Positions 17,042-25,951 are shown, counted from the first letter of the stretch. The stretch: 61,235 bases of DNA from Borreliella garinii (GCA_020720765.1 DYOB01000005.1:1-61235); one strand, 5' to 3'. Program-made: numbers and translations. Notes: a model not told the origin generated them from the letters alone.

Positions 17042-18347
17042 GCCGTATTTCCTTTTTACGTTTTATTTCTTTTTCTTTCTCGGAGCCGTTCCTACATTTT
17101 CCCAGGACACTCCGGCTAATGAGAGTTTTCTTTCATGGACCGCTGTTCCCGGGGCCAGGGAGTACCAAATAGAAATCCAAAATGAAAGCGAACAACTGTT
17201 ACTCGAAAGGCGGCTCTCAGAGACCCGGTTAAAACTCGACCTGCCTCCCGGTATCTACCGTTACCGTATCCGTGTAATTGACAGATTTAACCGTACAGCC
17301 GTAGGAGAATGGCGATCACTCACTGTCAGAAGAAACGCACAAGTTCTCCTTCCAGCCAGGGCTCTTAGGATCGAACCCGAATCTGTGGTTCAAGGCGGTG
17401 TTACCAGGGGTGTGTTTCTGAGCTTGGAAAACGCCTTGGAGACTGACAGGATAGTCTTTCGAGGGCCTAAGGAAATCATTCCCCTCTCTATTCTACGCAC
17501 CAGTCAGAGGTGGGAATTAGTCCTCGACTTGAAAGAGGCTCCAAATGGAAACTATGAAGTTTTTCTAGTTCGGAGTGACCAATTTATCGCTACTGGTATA
17601 AATTTGAGGCTGCTTCCACTCGTAACGGTGGCAGTAAACCAGGAAAAACCGCCCGAAGTTCCACCTGATGCTGTTAGGCTTGTGCAACAACGCGACAGGT
17701 TTTCAGGCCTTGCCTCCCTGCCTATTAGAAAACCTGAATTGCCCCTTCCCCTCCTTCTTCCAATTCCCCCTAATCCTCCTGAGGAAGTGTCAGTTCAAAT
17801 AGATACACCTCCGGAACTGCCCCCGGAGAATACTGCACCAGTACCGCTTTCACAATTAAGCATGACTTTAGGTTATTCAGTCCTTCTCCCGCAGGGATGG
17901 TTTGCAGAGATAGTTGAACCGAGTTTGATCGGAGGTCAGATTTTTATCCGGACGGATTCGGGAAACCTTGCTGTGGATGGTGGTTCGTTAATGGGGATGG
18001 GTCTTGAGCTTCAATATCATCTCTTTCCTGGTAAAGGAATTTTAACCAGCGGAACCTCCATACACCTCGCCCAGGGTTTTCTCCATCTCTATCTGAGAAC
18101 CCCCTGGCCAGAACCCGTGGCTTTTTTTCTCACAGGTGGAATAGGGGTTTCAATGAATTTCTTTTCAACCGAATCAGATTTTGCATTTCTTTCAACCGAT
18201 CCGGCGGTTCTTGCCGGTGCGATTCTCCGTTATAACGCCGGAAATTGGTGTATAGAGATTTCAGGTCAATACCACTGGTTTTTCTATATCAACAAGCCCA
18301 GCAGCGGGATGAATTTCTCGGTATCAACGGGGTTCCTTCTTCCTTGA
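17031..18347 (+). CDS. Secreted FN3-like protein with predicted outer-membrane barrel
   Basis: 438 residues. A signal peptide (about 1-25, 'FTFYFFFFLGAVPTFSQ') is followed by one FN3-like domain resembling those of the preceding protein ('YRYRIRVIDRF'). Then come a beta-rich segment and a Pro/Glu-rich linker (about 220-275). The C-terminal 160 residues alternate polar and aromatic residues and end in 'FSVSTGFLLP', as in small outer-membrane beta barrels. The likely place is the outer membrane with a periplasmic domain, which would complement the anchored FecR protein. No enzyme motif is visible. The ATG lies 11 bases inside the upstream gene. Confidence 0.6.
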   Translation: MSNKPYFLFTFYFFFFLGAVPTFSQDTPANESFLSWTAVPGAREYQIEIQNESEQLLLERRLSETRLKLDLPPGIYRYRIRVIDRFNRTAVGEWRSLTVRRNAQVLLPARALRIEPESVVQGGVTRGVFLSLENALETDRIVFRGPKEIIPLSILRTSQRWELVLDLKEAPNGNYEVFLVRSDQFIATGINLRLLPLVTVAVNQEKPPEVPPDAVRLVQQRDRFSGLASLPIRKPELPLPLLLPIPPNPPEEVSVQIDTPPELPPENTAPVPLSQLSMTLGYSVLLPQGWFAEIVEPSLIGGQIFIRTDSGNLAVDGGSLMGMGLELQYHLFPGKGILTSGTSIHLAQGFLHLYLRTPWPEPVAFFLTGGIGVSMNFFSTESDFAFLSTDPAVLAGAILRYNAGNWCIEISGQYHWFFYINKPSSGMNFSVSTGFLLP

Positions 18348-19576
18348 AATACGAGGTTACTAAAGATAACTGGGAAAATTTTCCTTTGTGGGGTTTTTTA
18401 CAGGATGAATCGAAGGAAGCCCTCCTTTCACTGGGGAAGACCTATCGATGGACATATCAGGAAAAGCGTATTCTTATCGACACCCTTCGTGAAAGGGAAC
18501 AGGCGGGGAGAAAGGGGTTTGATTGGACTTTTCTCCATGGATTAGAGAAAAAACGGTGGTGGATACAGTTCACCGAAATCATGAAGAAGGAAAAGGGCAA
18601 AAGGGATTTATGGGAGAATTTCTCCCCGAGTTCTGCACAAACGCCGACGCTTCTCCAGGAAGAAGGTCTGGTATTGGGGCTGGGAAGGTGCCCTGTATAC
18701 AGCCCTAAAACACGGTGTTGTGGGCTTTATACCCTTGATGTCGTTCAGGGATGCGGGTTTTCATGCAGGTACTGTAGTTTGGGGGCCTTTCTTGAACCCG
18801 GTGAAGGTAAAATTGCTGTGGATGCGGCGGATCAAATACGGAAAATAAACCTAGGTCCCGAGGTAGGACACCTTGGCACAGGCCAGAGTTCCGATAGTCT
18901 CTTCTGGGGAAATGCCGGAGGGGTTCTCGATGCGGTCCTGGACCTTGCGGAACGCCATCCAGGAACCGTCATTGAACTTAAAACAAAATCCGTCAATGTA
19001 GGCGGATTAAAAAATCGAAAGATTCCTCCAAACCTTGTCGTAACTTGGAGTTTGAACACAGACATAGTCCAGGAAATGGAAGAATTGGGAACACCTTCGG
19101 TTGCCCGAAGAATTCAAACTGCCAGGGAAGTCGCGGATCTTGGGGTTAAAGTGGGTTTCCATTTCCACCCCATGATAGACTACCAAGGGTGTGAATCCGA
19201 TTATCTAGGAATCATCGAGAACCTCTCTAAGAATTTTGTAGAAAATGAAGTTGTGATGACGAGTTTTGGCATTCTCACCTATTCTCCAAGAGTTTTAAAA
19301 AAATTACGGGAAAGAGAATTAACTTCCCGTTTGTTCTCTCTCCCTTTAACCTCGTATGCAGGCAAACTGACCTATGATTTCGAAACGAAGTTGCGTCTTT
19401 TAACCCCGGTGGTCTCGATGCTAAAAAAGGATTGGCCCAATGTATTTATGTACCTGTGCATGGAAGAACCAGAACTCTGGCAACCGGTTTTAGGGCGTAC
19501 TTATCCCGATAACGACGCTTTTGAAATCGATATGGTAAAAACGTATAGGTTAAGAATGGGTTTGATAAAGGATTGA
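18344..19576 (+). CDS. Radical SAM protein, spore photoproduct lyase-like
   Basis: 410 residues from a TTG that overlaps the upstream stop (TTGA). The cluster motif CxxxCxxC is seen in 'GCGFSCRYCSLG', and 'LGTGQSSDSL', 'IELKTKSVNV' and 'TWSLNT' follow the order found in spore photoproduct lyase-type radical SAM proteins. True SPL repairs spore DNA in Firmicutes. Homologues in non-sporulating bacteria are of unsettled function, though DNA or nucleotide repair is likely. The upstream start in the barrel gene is not needed. A promoter for the next gene starts inside the stop codon. Confidence 0.7.
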   Translation: MKYEVTKDNWENFPLWGFLQDESKEALLSLGKTYRWTYQEKRILIDTLREREQAGRKGFDWTFLHGLEKKRWWIQFTEIMKKEKGKRDLWENFSPSSAQTPTLLQEEGLVLGLGRCPVYSPKTRCCGLYTLDVVQGCGFSCRYCSLGAFLEPGEGKIAVDAADQIRKINLGPEVGHLGTGQSSDSLFWGNAGGVLDAVLDLAERHPGTVIELKTKSVNVGGLKNRKIPPNLVVTWSLNTDIVQEMEELGTPSVARRIQTAREVADLGVKVGFHFHPMIDYQGCESDYLGIIENLSKNFVENEVVMTSFGILTYSPRVLKKLRERELTSRLFSLPLTSYAGKLTYDFETKLRLLTPVVSMLKKDWPNVFMYLCMEEPELWQPVLGRTYPDNDAFEIDMVKTYRLRMGLIKD

Positions 19577-19601
19577 CAAAAGGTGCGATCCTACATAAAA
19601 T
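19573..19601 (+). promoter_or_regulatory. Strong sigma-70 promoter for small basic protein
   Basis: TTGACA (19573-19578), 17 bases, TAAAAT (19596-19601), starting in the stop codon of the radical SAM gene. Near consensus, predicted start near 19608. Confidence 0.75.
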
Positions 19602-19626
19602 AGGTTGATTTTCATAGGGAGTGATT

Positions 19627-19803
19627 ATGGGAAAGAATGCTGGTGTATCAAAAAACGCAAGGCGCGAAGGGGCTAAAGAGGTTCTTTCTCGTTGGGGTGG
19701 AAAAATTATCATGCGGTCGGTCTTTGAAAATGGTAAAATGAAGCATTTCGCCGTTTGTGAAAAAACCGGCACCCAGGCTCGTAAACCTAGCGAGCTGATG
19801 TAA
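19627..19803 (+). CDS. Small basic conserved-looking protein
   Basis: 58 residues from the ATG at 19627, chosen because GGGAG ends five bases upstream. The GTG six bases earlier has no spacing. It is rich in Lys/Arg in the N-terminal half ('SKNARREGAKEVLSRWGGKI') and ends in 'CEKTGTQARKPSELM' with one Cys in each of two short beta segments. It looks like a small RNA- or ribosome-associated protein, but I do not recognise the family. It is monocistronic, with a near-consensus promoter and an intrinsic terminator close on either side, which suggests strong expression. Confidence 0.65.
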   Translation: MGKNAGVSKNARREGAKEVLSRWGGKIIMRSVFENGKMKHFAVCEKTGTQARKPSELM

Positions 19804-19823
19804 TTTTTCTCGTCATTAAAACA

Positions 19824-19846
19824 AGCGGGGAAAACCCGCTTTTTTT
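19824..19846 (+). terminator. Intrinsic terminator
   Basis: AGCGGG (19824-19829), loop GAAAA, CCCGCT (19835-19840), then a run of T to 19846, 20 bases after the small basic protein stop. Confidence 0.85.
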
Positions 19847-19857
19847 ATTGACAGGGT

Positions 19858-19887
19858 TTGACAGTTTAAGTTAAAAAAGGGTAGTAT
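19858..19887 (+). promoter_or_regulatory. Promoter for the Cas2-like gene and prfB block
   Basis: TTGACA (19858-19863), 18 bases, TAGTAT (19882-19887). The ATG follows after five bases, so the transcript would be leaderless. A second TTGACA at 19848 with TTAAAA (19871-19876) would instead give a leader of about ten bases. Confidence 0.5.
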
Positions 19888-19892
19888 TCCCT

Positions 19893-20165
19893 ATGTTTGT
19901 ATCCACTGCGTGCGATTTAGGAAGCGAAGACAGCCGCATAAAGGTTCATGATCTTCTTATTCAATATGGGTTTAAAAAAATTCAGAATCAGCTCTACGAA
20001 ACTGCGAGTCTCAACGAAAAAAATGTAGCGAGAATGAAAGTGGACATTGATAAGATTACGGATTTCTATGACAAGATCCGGATTTATCAGTACCCTGTTG
20101 AAGGTACTCTGATTATTACCTCGCTTGAAGGTAAAAAATGGCGCCGGCTAACGGCAGTAGTCTAG
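19893..20165 (+). CDS. Cas2/VapD-like ferredoxin-fold protein without CRISPR
   Basis: 90 residues. The first half follows the Cas2 pattern: a beta strand ending in an Asp ('VSTACDL'), a helix with 'SRIKVHDLLIQYGFKKIQNQLYE' (residues 14-36, the Cas2 'R.K....L..YG...Q.S.FE' block), a second helix, then a strand 'DKIRIYQYP'. Cas2 and VapD share this fold and may be nucleases. No cas1, other cas gene or repeat array is in the window. It sits just before prfB, likely in one transcript, which suggests a cellular role, perhaps RNA-related. The possibly catalytic Asp is residue 8. Fold call fairly sure, function unknown. Confidence 0.65.
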   Translation: MFVSTACDLGSEDSRIKVHDLLIQYGFKKIQNQLYETASLNEKNVARMKVDIDKITDFYDKIRIYQYPVEGTLIITSLEGKKWRRLTAVV

Positions 20166-20173
20166 GAGGATTT

Positions 20174-21290
20174 ATGTTAACCGATTTCACACAGAAAATT
20201 TCTGCACTTCACGATCAAGCCCTGACGACATGGGGGCGTCTTTGACCCGGAACGATTAAAACTCCTCGTTGAAGACCTTGAGAGAAAAACCGAGGCACCC
20301 GATTTCTGGAATGTCCGGGAAAAGGCGGAAAAAACCCTCTCAGAAATTCGAAAGATTAAAGCGAAAATCGAACCCTGGAAAGAACTCGTCGACAGATTGA
20401 ACGAGCTCAGGGAACTCCAACAGATGGCACTTGAAGAGAACGACGAGAGCCAAGAACCCGATATTGTTCAGATTTTTGAAAAAGCCCAGGTGGATTTGGA
20501 AAGGATGAATATCCTGGAGATGCTTTCAGAGCCCGAGGATAGCGCCGACGCTTTTTTATCCATCCATTCAGGAGCCGGGGGCACCGAGGCCTGCGATTGG
20601 GCGAGTATGCTTTTAAGGATGTACCAACGCTGGGCTGAAAGACGAGGGTTTAAAACAGAAATGCTCGACCTCCTTGAAGCAGAAGGCGGGGTTAAGAACG
20701 TCACCCTCCAGATAACAGGGGACAATGTTTTCGGGTTTTTAAAGAGCGAGAACGGGGTTCATAGGCTTGTTCGCATCAGCCCCTTTGATTCCAATGCACG
20801 CAGGCATACAAGTTTTGCTGCAGTCAACGTGAGTCCTGTACTGGACGATGAAATCGTTGTTGATATACAGGATAAGGACCTGAGGGTCGATACCTACCGC
20901 TCAAGCGGTGCGGGCGGCCAGCACGTCAATAAAACCGACAGTGCAGTACGGCTTACCCATTTGCCAACGAATATCGTTGTGGCCTGCCAGCAAGAAAGAA
21001 GCCAGGTAAAAAATAAAGAGCTTGCTATGAAGCTCTTAAAATCCAAGCTCTATGAATTCTATAAAGAACAGAGGGACCTTGAAAGGGAAAGCAAGGCTCC
21101 TGAAAAAACCGACAATGCTTGGGGTAACCAGATTCGAAGTTATGTGTTTCAACCTTATACGATGGTAAAAGACCATAGGAATAAATGTGAAACAGGGAAT
21201 ATCCAAGCCGTGATGGATGGTGACATCGATAGTTTTATCGAGGCCCAGCTGAGGTATATTTGGATAAAGAAGACACAGCCTGAAGGATGA
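20174..21290 (+). CDS. prfB: Peptide chain release factor 2, with programmed +1 frameshift
   Basis: Reads join(20174..20242, 20244..21290), 371 residues, normal for RF2. The first 23 codons start at an ATG with AGGAGG and end in an in-frame TGA at 20243-20245. A +1 shift continues as 'DPERLKLLVEDLE'. The codon recognition motif SPF ('RISPFDSNARR') marks it as RF2, which releases at UGA and UAA, and the catalytic GGQ is in 'SSGAGGQHVNKTDSAV'. Low RF2 levels favour the shift, giving autoregulation. It overlaps the PEGA-protein gene by four bases. Reading from an internal Met (20397) would lose the N-terminal domain. Confidence 0.96.
20231..20246 (+). promoter_or_regulatory. prfB recoding site
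   Basis: A GGGGG element (20232-20236) three bases before CTT TGA C (20240-20246), the same arrangement as the classical prfB site: internal Shine-Dalgarno-like run, slippery CUU, stop UGA followed by C. Confidence 0.93.
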
Positions 21291-22699
21291 TCCGAAACAC
21301 GCTCCTTCTTTTTTTCATGGCCTTTTCACTCGTTCTAAATGCCCAGGAAAAACCGCAGTGGAAGTGGGCCATCCTCCCTCTAGTAGTAAATTCGGAACAA
21401 TATAAGAAAACAGCACAAAACATTGAACGCAATCTATCGCGAATTCTTATAGAAGGTCTTTTCCGGGAACCCAGCCAGCTCGATGTTGATAGACTCGTGG
21501 AAAAGATATTCCAGGATCAGCTTTTGCAAAAAGCCAAGGCTGAAGCTACAGCGAGGGAACAATGGGAAAGATTAAAACTCTTGAACATCGTTGAGAACCT
21601 TGAAGTCCTGAAAGCCCAGGCTGCCTACGAAGCTGCTAGACTTTTAAGGGTACAAACCGAGGAAGCCGGCGCAGTGGCTTACACGGATACACAGCCCTGG
21701 GCTATGGCACAATGGCCCCAAACAGGGGTTGTTGCTGATAAGCCCACCTTGGAACTTAAAGATTGGGTTCATCAGAATCAACTTTCTGCCTTTGTCACGG
21801 GGGAATTGATCGAATTGCGGGGATACCTCGGCATTAAACTCTCTGTAAGAAATCAGGAGCTTAGCGTTATTTCAAATTGGGAAGAATGGATGAGCCCTGA
21901 AGAAGTTCCCATGAGGATACCCTCGCTGGAAGGATGGCTGAGAGGCGTCCTTCTTCAGAGGCCTTGGGCGAGGCTAAGCATAAAAGTTGAACCGCCTACA
22001 GCCGAGATTTGGGTGAATAACCAGCTTCGTGGCTTAGGCGCCCTCGATCTAGGAATCCTTACGCCGGGCGACTATTCCATCACCCTACGTAACGAGGGGT
22101 TTGAAACTTACCAGGAGATTGTCACGATCGAAGAGTCAAGTGAACTCAGCCTTCTTAAAACTCTCACGACACTGCAAAAAGATTTTACTCTGATTCAAAC
22201 AGACCCAGAAGGCGCAAAAGTTTATGTAGGTGGTGTTTTTCAGGGAATCACCCCGCTTGAAATCCCAAGTTCCGGTGACGCTAAATACTTGGAAATTCTT
22301 AAAGAGGGTTTTAATCCTATAACCTACAGCCTTCTCCCAGGTATGCCTGTCCAACCTTGGGTTCTTATACCGTCGAGTCCAAAAGCCAGCATTGAAGATG
22401 CACGGGGATGGTTCTACTTTGCCTTAGGAAGTTTCACGGTCAGCTTTTTTACAACAGTCATGTTCCGAGGTTTCGAAGCTGAATACAAACAACTTTCTGA
22501 CGCCTACGTCAGGGATTATTTGAATACAAATGTCGCCTTAAGAACGCAAGAGCAACTCGACAAGGTTCACCAGAGTTATACTTACCAGCAAATCTTTCAA
22601 AAAGGCGGTTACACCTTGATGGGAGTGACTGCTGTTCTCTTTGGATGGACTATCTGGGAACTCTCCCGGTATATTGATGCGGCAGAGGAAGGGGAATAG
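21287..22699 (+). CDS. Secreted PEGA-domain protein
   Basis: 470 residues. A signal peptide (about 1-18, ending 'LVLNAQ') is followed by a helical region (about 50-130) and then two PEGA beta domains. The first is near 225-290 ('LSIKVEPPTAEIWVNNQLRG') and the second near 300-370 ('LIQTDPEGAKVYVGGVFQG'). Two hydrophobic segments follow near 378-395 and 440-460. The PEGA domains are typical of spirochete envelope proteins, and the C-terminal helices suggest inner-membrane attachment. The function is unknown. Start ATG in ATGA overlap with prfB. Confidence 0.7.
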   Translation: MIRNTLLLFFMAFSLVLNAQEKPQWKWAILPLVVNSEQYKKTAQNIERNLSRILIEGLFREPSQLDVDRLVEKIFQDQLLQKAKAEATAREQWERLKLLNIVENLEVLKAQAAYEAARLLRVQTEEAGAVAYTDTQPWAMAQWPQTGVVADKPTLELKDWVHQNQLSAFVTGELIELRGYLGIKLSVRNQELSVISNWEEWMSPEEVPMRIPSLEGWLRGVLLQRPWARLSIKVEPPTAEIWVNNQLRGLGALDLGILTPGDYSITLRNEGFETYQEIVTIEESSELSLLKTLTTLQKDFTLIQTDPEGAKVYVGGVFQGITPLEIPSSGDAKYLEILKEGFNPITYSLLPGMPVQPWVLIPSSPKASIEDARGWFYFALGSFTVSFFTTVMFRGFEAEYKQLSDAYVRDYLNTNVALRTQEQLDKVHQSYTYQQIFQKGGYTLMGVTAVLFGWTIWELSRYIDAAEEGE

Positions 22700-22701
22700 A
22701 G

Positions 22702-23565
22702 ATGGGAATATGGTCGAAAATGGTTTCCTTTCTGACCGGCGACCATTTTTCTGAAGAACTGTACGAGAAATGGGAAGACGTTCTTATCGAGGCAGATTTT
22801 GGATATCAGAACGCAGCAGATATTTTAGCCCGGTTAAGAACCTACGCTAAAGAAGGGCGGCTCAAGGATCCTGAAGCCTTAAAACTCAAGTTATTAGAAG
22901 ACGTTTCCTCGCTGGTTCGTTTTCAGAACCTTGAATTTACCGGGCCGAAACCGCACGTAATCCTTTTTCTCGGCGTCAACGGGGTGGGCAAGACGACAAG
23001 TTTAGCGAAACTAGCCCAGTGGCATATCCAAAGAGGCATGAAAAAAGTTGTTTTGGCCGCCGGGGACACATTCCGCTCAGCCGCTACGGACCAGCTTCAA
23101 ATATGGGGTGAGAGGTTGGGATTGCGTGTTGTTTCCCAGGGGCAGGGAGCCGATCCTGGTGCTGTCATCTTCGATGCGATCGAGTCCGCCAAGTCCCGCA
23201 GCGATGAACTTATTCTTGCGGACTCCGCCGGCCGCCTCCACAATAAGACGAACCTTGTGAAAGAACTGATGAAGGTCGATAAAATCATTTTAAATAAGGT
23301 AGGCAGGGATTCCTACAAGAAACTCCTTGTTATAGACACAGTTACAGGCCAGAATGCTGTACAACAAGCAGCGGTCTTTCACGAAGCTGTGGGAATCGAT
23401 GCACTCATTCTTTCAAAATGGGACAGCTCGGCGAAAGGCGGTGCCGTTTTGAGCATTGCTAAAAAATTCAATATCGGTGTAGCTTTTGTAGGTACCGGAG
23501 AAAAAGCCCAGGACTTCAAGGAATTTGACGTTCATGATTTTGCGAAGGTAGTCCTAGAATCGTGA
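22702..23565 (+). CDS. ftsY: Signal recognition particle receptor FtsY
   Basis: 287 residues, a short FtsY with the NG domain only and no acidic A domain. N domain 1-80; G1 'GVNGVGKTT' 91-99; 'GDTFRSAATDQL' 121-132; G3 'DSAGR' 174-178 (DTAGR in most homologues); G4 'SKWD' 238-241 (TKLD in most); 'GTGEKAQDFKEFD' near the end. As the GTPase partner of Ffh it brings ribosomes to the SecYEG translocon. The conservative changes in G3 and G4 should not abolish GTP binding. Start ATG just after the PEGA gene; the stop overlaps the next gene (GTGA). Confidence 0.92.
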   Translation: MGIWSKMVSFLTGDHFSEELYEKWEDVLIEADFGYQNAADILARLRTYAKEGRLKDPEALKLKLLEDVSSLVRFQNLEFTGPKPHVILFLGVNGVGKTTSLAKLAQWHIQRGMKKVVLAAGDTFRSAATDQLQIWGERLGLRVVSQGQGADPGAVIFDAIESAKSRSDELILADSAGRLHNKTNLVKELMKVDKIILNKVGRDSYKKLLVIDTVTGQNAVQQAAVFHEAVGIDALILSKWDSSAKGGAVLSIAKKFNIGVAFVGTGEKAQDFKEFDVHDFAKVVLES

Positions 23566-24662
23566 AAGTAGCTGTCTTGGTGTTTCTTTTCTTTACTGCC
23601 TTCTTCCTTACTGCCCAGCCGCGGACCGTACCCGAAGGAGAATGGTACCGTTCAAACGCCCTAGGCGCACTTCTTGAGGAAACCCAGTGGTTCCGCCGTG
23701 AAGAATGGGAATGGGTAGTTCAAAAGAAGGCTCGCGAAAACGGTGATACTCTTATACTTTACCAGAACAATGTTGCCCTGGAAACACGAATCCGTGATTT
23801 TGACGAAGAAAAAAGGGTGAGAAAAGTCAAGGTCATTCGAAAAAATCAGACACGAGAACTTTATGATCTGGATGAAACAGGTATGATAACCCGTGAAGAA
23901 TTTTGGGTGGAAGGCCGCAAGACGGGAGAAGTACGGTACGTCTATGAAAACGGTGTCCTGCTGGGGCGCCAGTTTCGCGGTATCAATAATCGGTTGGAAT
24001 GGACCGATGAAATATTCCGAACACCTACAGGCCGTATACGCAGGGTGGTGAGAACGGGAAACCAAGGTGCCAGAGAATGGAACACGTGGAGTTGGGGTAC
24101 CAGGGGCTTGGGTACCGAATCGGGACTCCAGGGGGTGGAAAGATTTTTTAGCGCCTACGAACCCGGTGGTCTCGTGCGGAGACGTGAACTGAGTATTGGG
24201 AATGAATTGACCCAGGTGTCCGAGTTTCAGTATTTAGAAGGGGTTGTCGTACGCAGGGTCGACCAGATAGTCCCTGAAGGTTTTCAGGAAACTCGGCGCT
24301 TTGACGGTGAGGGGAGGTTGATCCTCCTTGAGATTCGAAGGAATTCACGTTTGAGCGCGCAGGAAAGACGAACCTATACTTCCGATCTCCTTTCCCAGAT
24401 CGAGAGAGTATCCGGCGGCGTAAGGGAGCTTCGTAGCTTGACCTATAATGAAAAGAATGAACTCATAAAAGAGGAAATCAGGCAAAACGAGGTGCTCCAG
24501 GGAATACTCATGTATGAAGATGAGAAACTGGTGCTTGAAGAGGTTTATCTTGACGGAAGAAAGGTTATTCTGATCCTATGGGAAAACGGCGAGAAGGTGG
24601 AGGAAACATATTTTGACAGTTCCGGCAATTCCAGGGTCCGCGACCCGCGAAGGTCTTCATGA
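23562..24662 (+). CDS. Secreted protein with YD/MORN-like beta repeats
   Basis: 366 residues, GTG start in GTGA overlap with ftsY. A signal peptide (about 1-19, 'VFLFFTAFFLTAQ') is followed by about a dozen short two-strand beta units of the type 'x-Y/F-D-E-x-G-R/K-x-x-x-E', such as 'LYDLDETGMITREEFW', 'RRFDGEGRLILLEIR' and 'LTYNEKNELIKEEIR'. These resemble YD or YwqK antitoxin-like repeats and give an extended beta structure. The likely place is the periplasm or cell surface. The position just before lolC-lolD-lolE suggests an envelope role, but none is proven. Confidence 0.6.
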   Translation: MKVAVLVFLFFTAFFLTAQPRTVPEGEWYRSNALGALLEETQWFRREEWEWVVQKKARENGDTLILYQNNVALETRIRDFDEEKRVRKVKVIRKNQTRELYDLDETGMITREEFWVEGRKTGEVRYVYENGVLLGRQFRGINNRLEWTDEIFRTPTGRIRRVVRTGNQGAREWNTWSWGTRGLGTESGLQGVERFFSAYEPGGLVRRRELSIGNELTQVSEFQYLEGVVVRRVDQIVPEGFQETRRFDGEGRLILLEIRRNSRLSAQERRTYTSDLLSQIERVSGGVRELRSLTYNEKNELIKEEIRQNEVLQGILMYEDEKLVLEEVYLDGRKVILILWENGEKVEETYFDSSGNSRVRDPRRSS

Positions 24663-25951
24663 GTCTTAGATGGATCCCCTTTCTAGCCCGAAGATACCTA
24701 TGGAAGAAAAAAAATAAGGGTATAACCTCGGCGGGGCTTTCCATCCTCGGCATTGCAGTAGGAGTCATTACCCTGAATGTCGTCCTTGGCGTTATGAACG
24801 GATTCCAAATGGGATTTATGGAGACCCTTCTCGAAGTGTCGTCTTCGCATATCCGTATAGAAATGCCTTCCAACAGGGAGCTGACAGCGGATGTTCAGCA
24901 TAAAATTTTACAGGATACGAGTATACGAAATCTTATCCCCTACTATGACTCCCAAACCCTCATTAATGGTTTTTATGGTACACCCAGAGGCGCATTTATC
25001 CGCGGCTTACCGGAGAAAGCGATATTTGAAGACCCTGAATTCGGAAGACACCTTGAGATGATAGAGGGAAGCTGGGACTTAGAACGCGGGGAGAAAATTG
25101 TTTTAGGAGCCGAACTTGCGCGTTCACTCGGTGCAAGGGTAGGCGACCGGGTGAGTTTACTCGCTCTAGGTGGAGAAAATTTCAGCCTTTTGCGGCCCAA
25201 GGAAGTCTTTTTCCAGGTTACAGGTGTTTTTCGAAGCGGTTTTTACGACATTGATCTGGGTTGGGGTTTTATGAATATCGAAAATGCTTCAGATTTTTTC
25301 GGCGCTGAAGCCCAGAGGATTTTCGGCATTAAACTCAAGAACCATTTTGATGATCTTAAAAGTCTACCTCTCATTTCATCCATCGTTGTCCCCTTGGGGG
25401 GAAAGGTTGAATCCTGGCGTGAATTCAATAAGGCTTTCTTTGGCGCTCTTAGGTTGGAGAAACTCACGATGATGGTACTCATTGCCTTGATTTTTCCAGT
25501 TGTATGGCTGAATATCCAACATAGTCTAAGGCGGACCATACGCGAAAGGCGGGAAGACATAGGAATTATGAAAGCCCTAGGTGCTTCAATCCAGCCAATA
25601 AGGATAGTATTCCTTTCTGAAGGGGCCTTCATCGGTTTTATTGGCGGAGTCATAGGGACCTTGGTGGGTTTATTAATTACAGTCAATATGAACAGCATAC
25701 TTTTCTGGATGGAGGATGCAGTTTCCTTTGTTCTTCAAATTTGGACGAAGTGGACCACGGGGTCGATGGGCAACCGCTTGAATATTATTTCCGGAGGCGT
25801 CTTTTATTTGAAGGATATTCCAGTACGTGTTCTAGCCCATGAAGTTTGGATCATTTTTCTTTTTGCCCTTGGCTCGGCTAGTGCTTCAGCCTGGATGGCT
25901 TCGGGCGAAATTCTAAAAATCAGGACCAAGGAGGTCTTACGGAACGAATGA
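24659..25951 (+). CDS. lolC: Lipoprotein-releasing ABC permease (LolC/LolE family), first copy
   Basis: 430 residues. TM1 near 25-48, then a large periplasmic domain to about 265, then three C-terminal TM segments (about 270-292, 318-345, 385-410), the LolC/E-MacB (FtsX) layout. 'RRTIRERREDIGIMKALGAS' is the conserved coupling helix of FtsX-type permeases, which contacts the ATPase. It extracts lipoproteins from the inner membrane for LolA. It is coupled through ATGA overlaps to the neighbours on both sides. Which of the two permeases is LolC and which LolE cannot be told by eye. Confidence 0.88.
   Translation: MSLRWIPFLARRYLWKKKNKGITSAGLSILGIAVGVITLNVVLGVMNGFQMGFMETLLEVSSSHIRIEMPSNRELTADVQHKILQDTSIRNLIPYYDSQTLINGFYGTPRGAFIRGLPEKAIFEDPEFGRHLEMIEGSWDLERGEKIVLGAELARSLGARVGDRVSLLALGGENFSLLRPKEVFFQVTGVFRSGFYDIDLGWGFMNIENASDFFGAEAQRIFGIKLKNHFDDLKSLPLISSIVVPLGGKVESWREFNKAFFGALRLEKLTMMVLIALIFPVVWLNIQHSLRRTIRERREDIGIMKALGASIQPIRIVFLSEGAFIGFIGGVIGTLVGLLITVNMNSILFWMEDAVSFVLQIWTKWTTGSMGNRLNIISGGVFYLKDIPVRVLAHEVWIIFLFALGSASASAWMASGEILKIRTKEVLRNE

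Noticed and set aside
19893-20165. Cas2-like gene as part of a CRISPR locus
   Set aside because: No direct-repeat array, cas1 or effector gene was seen on either strand of the window.
20397-21290. Short release factor starting at an internal Met
   Set aside because: The upstream region continues the RF2 N-terminal domain after a clear programmed frameshift site, so the true start is 20174.
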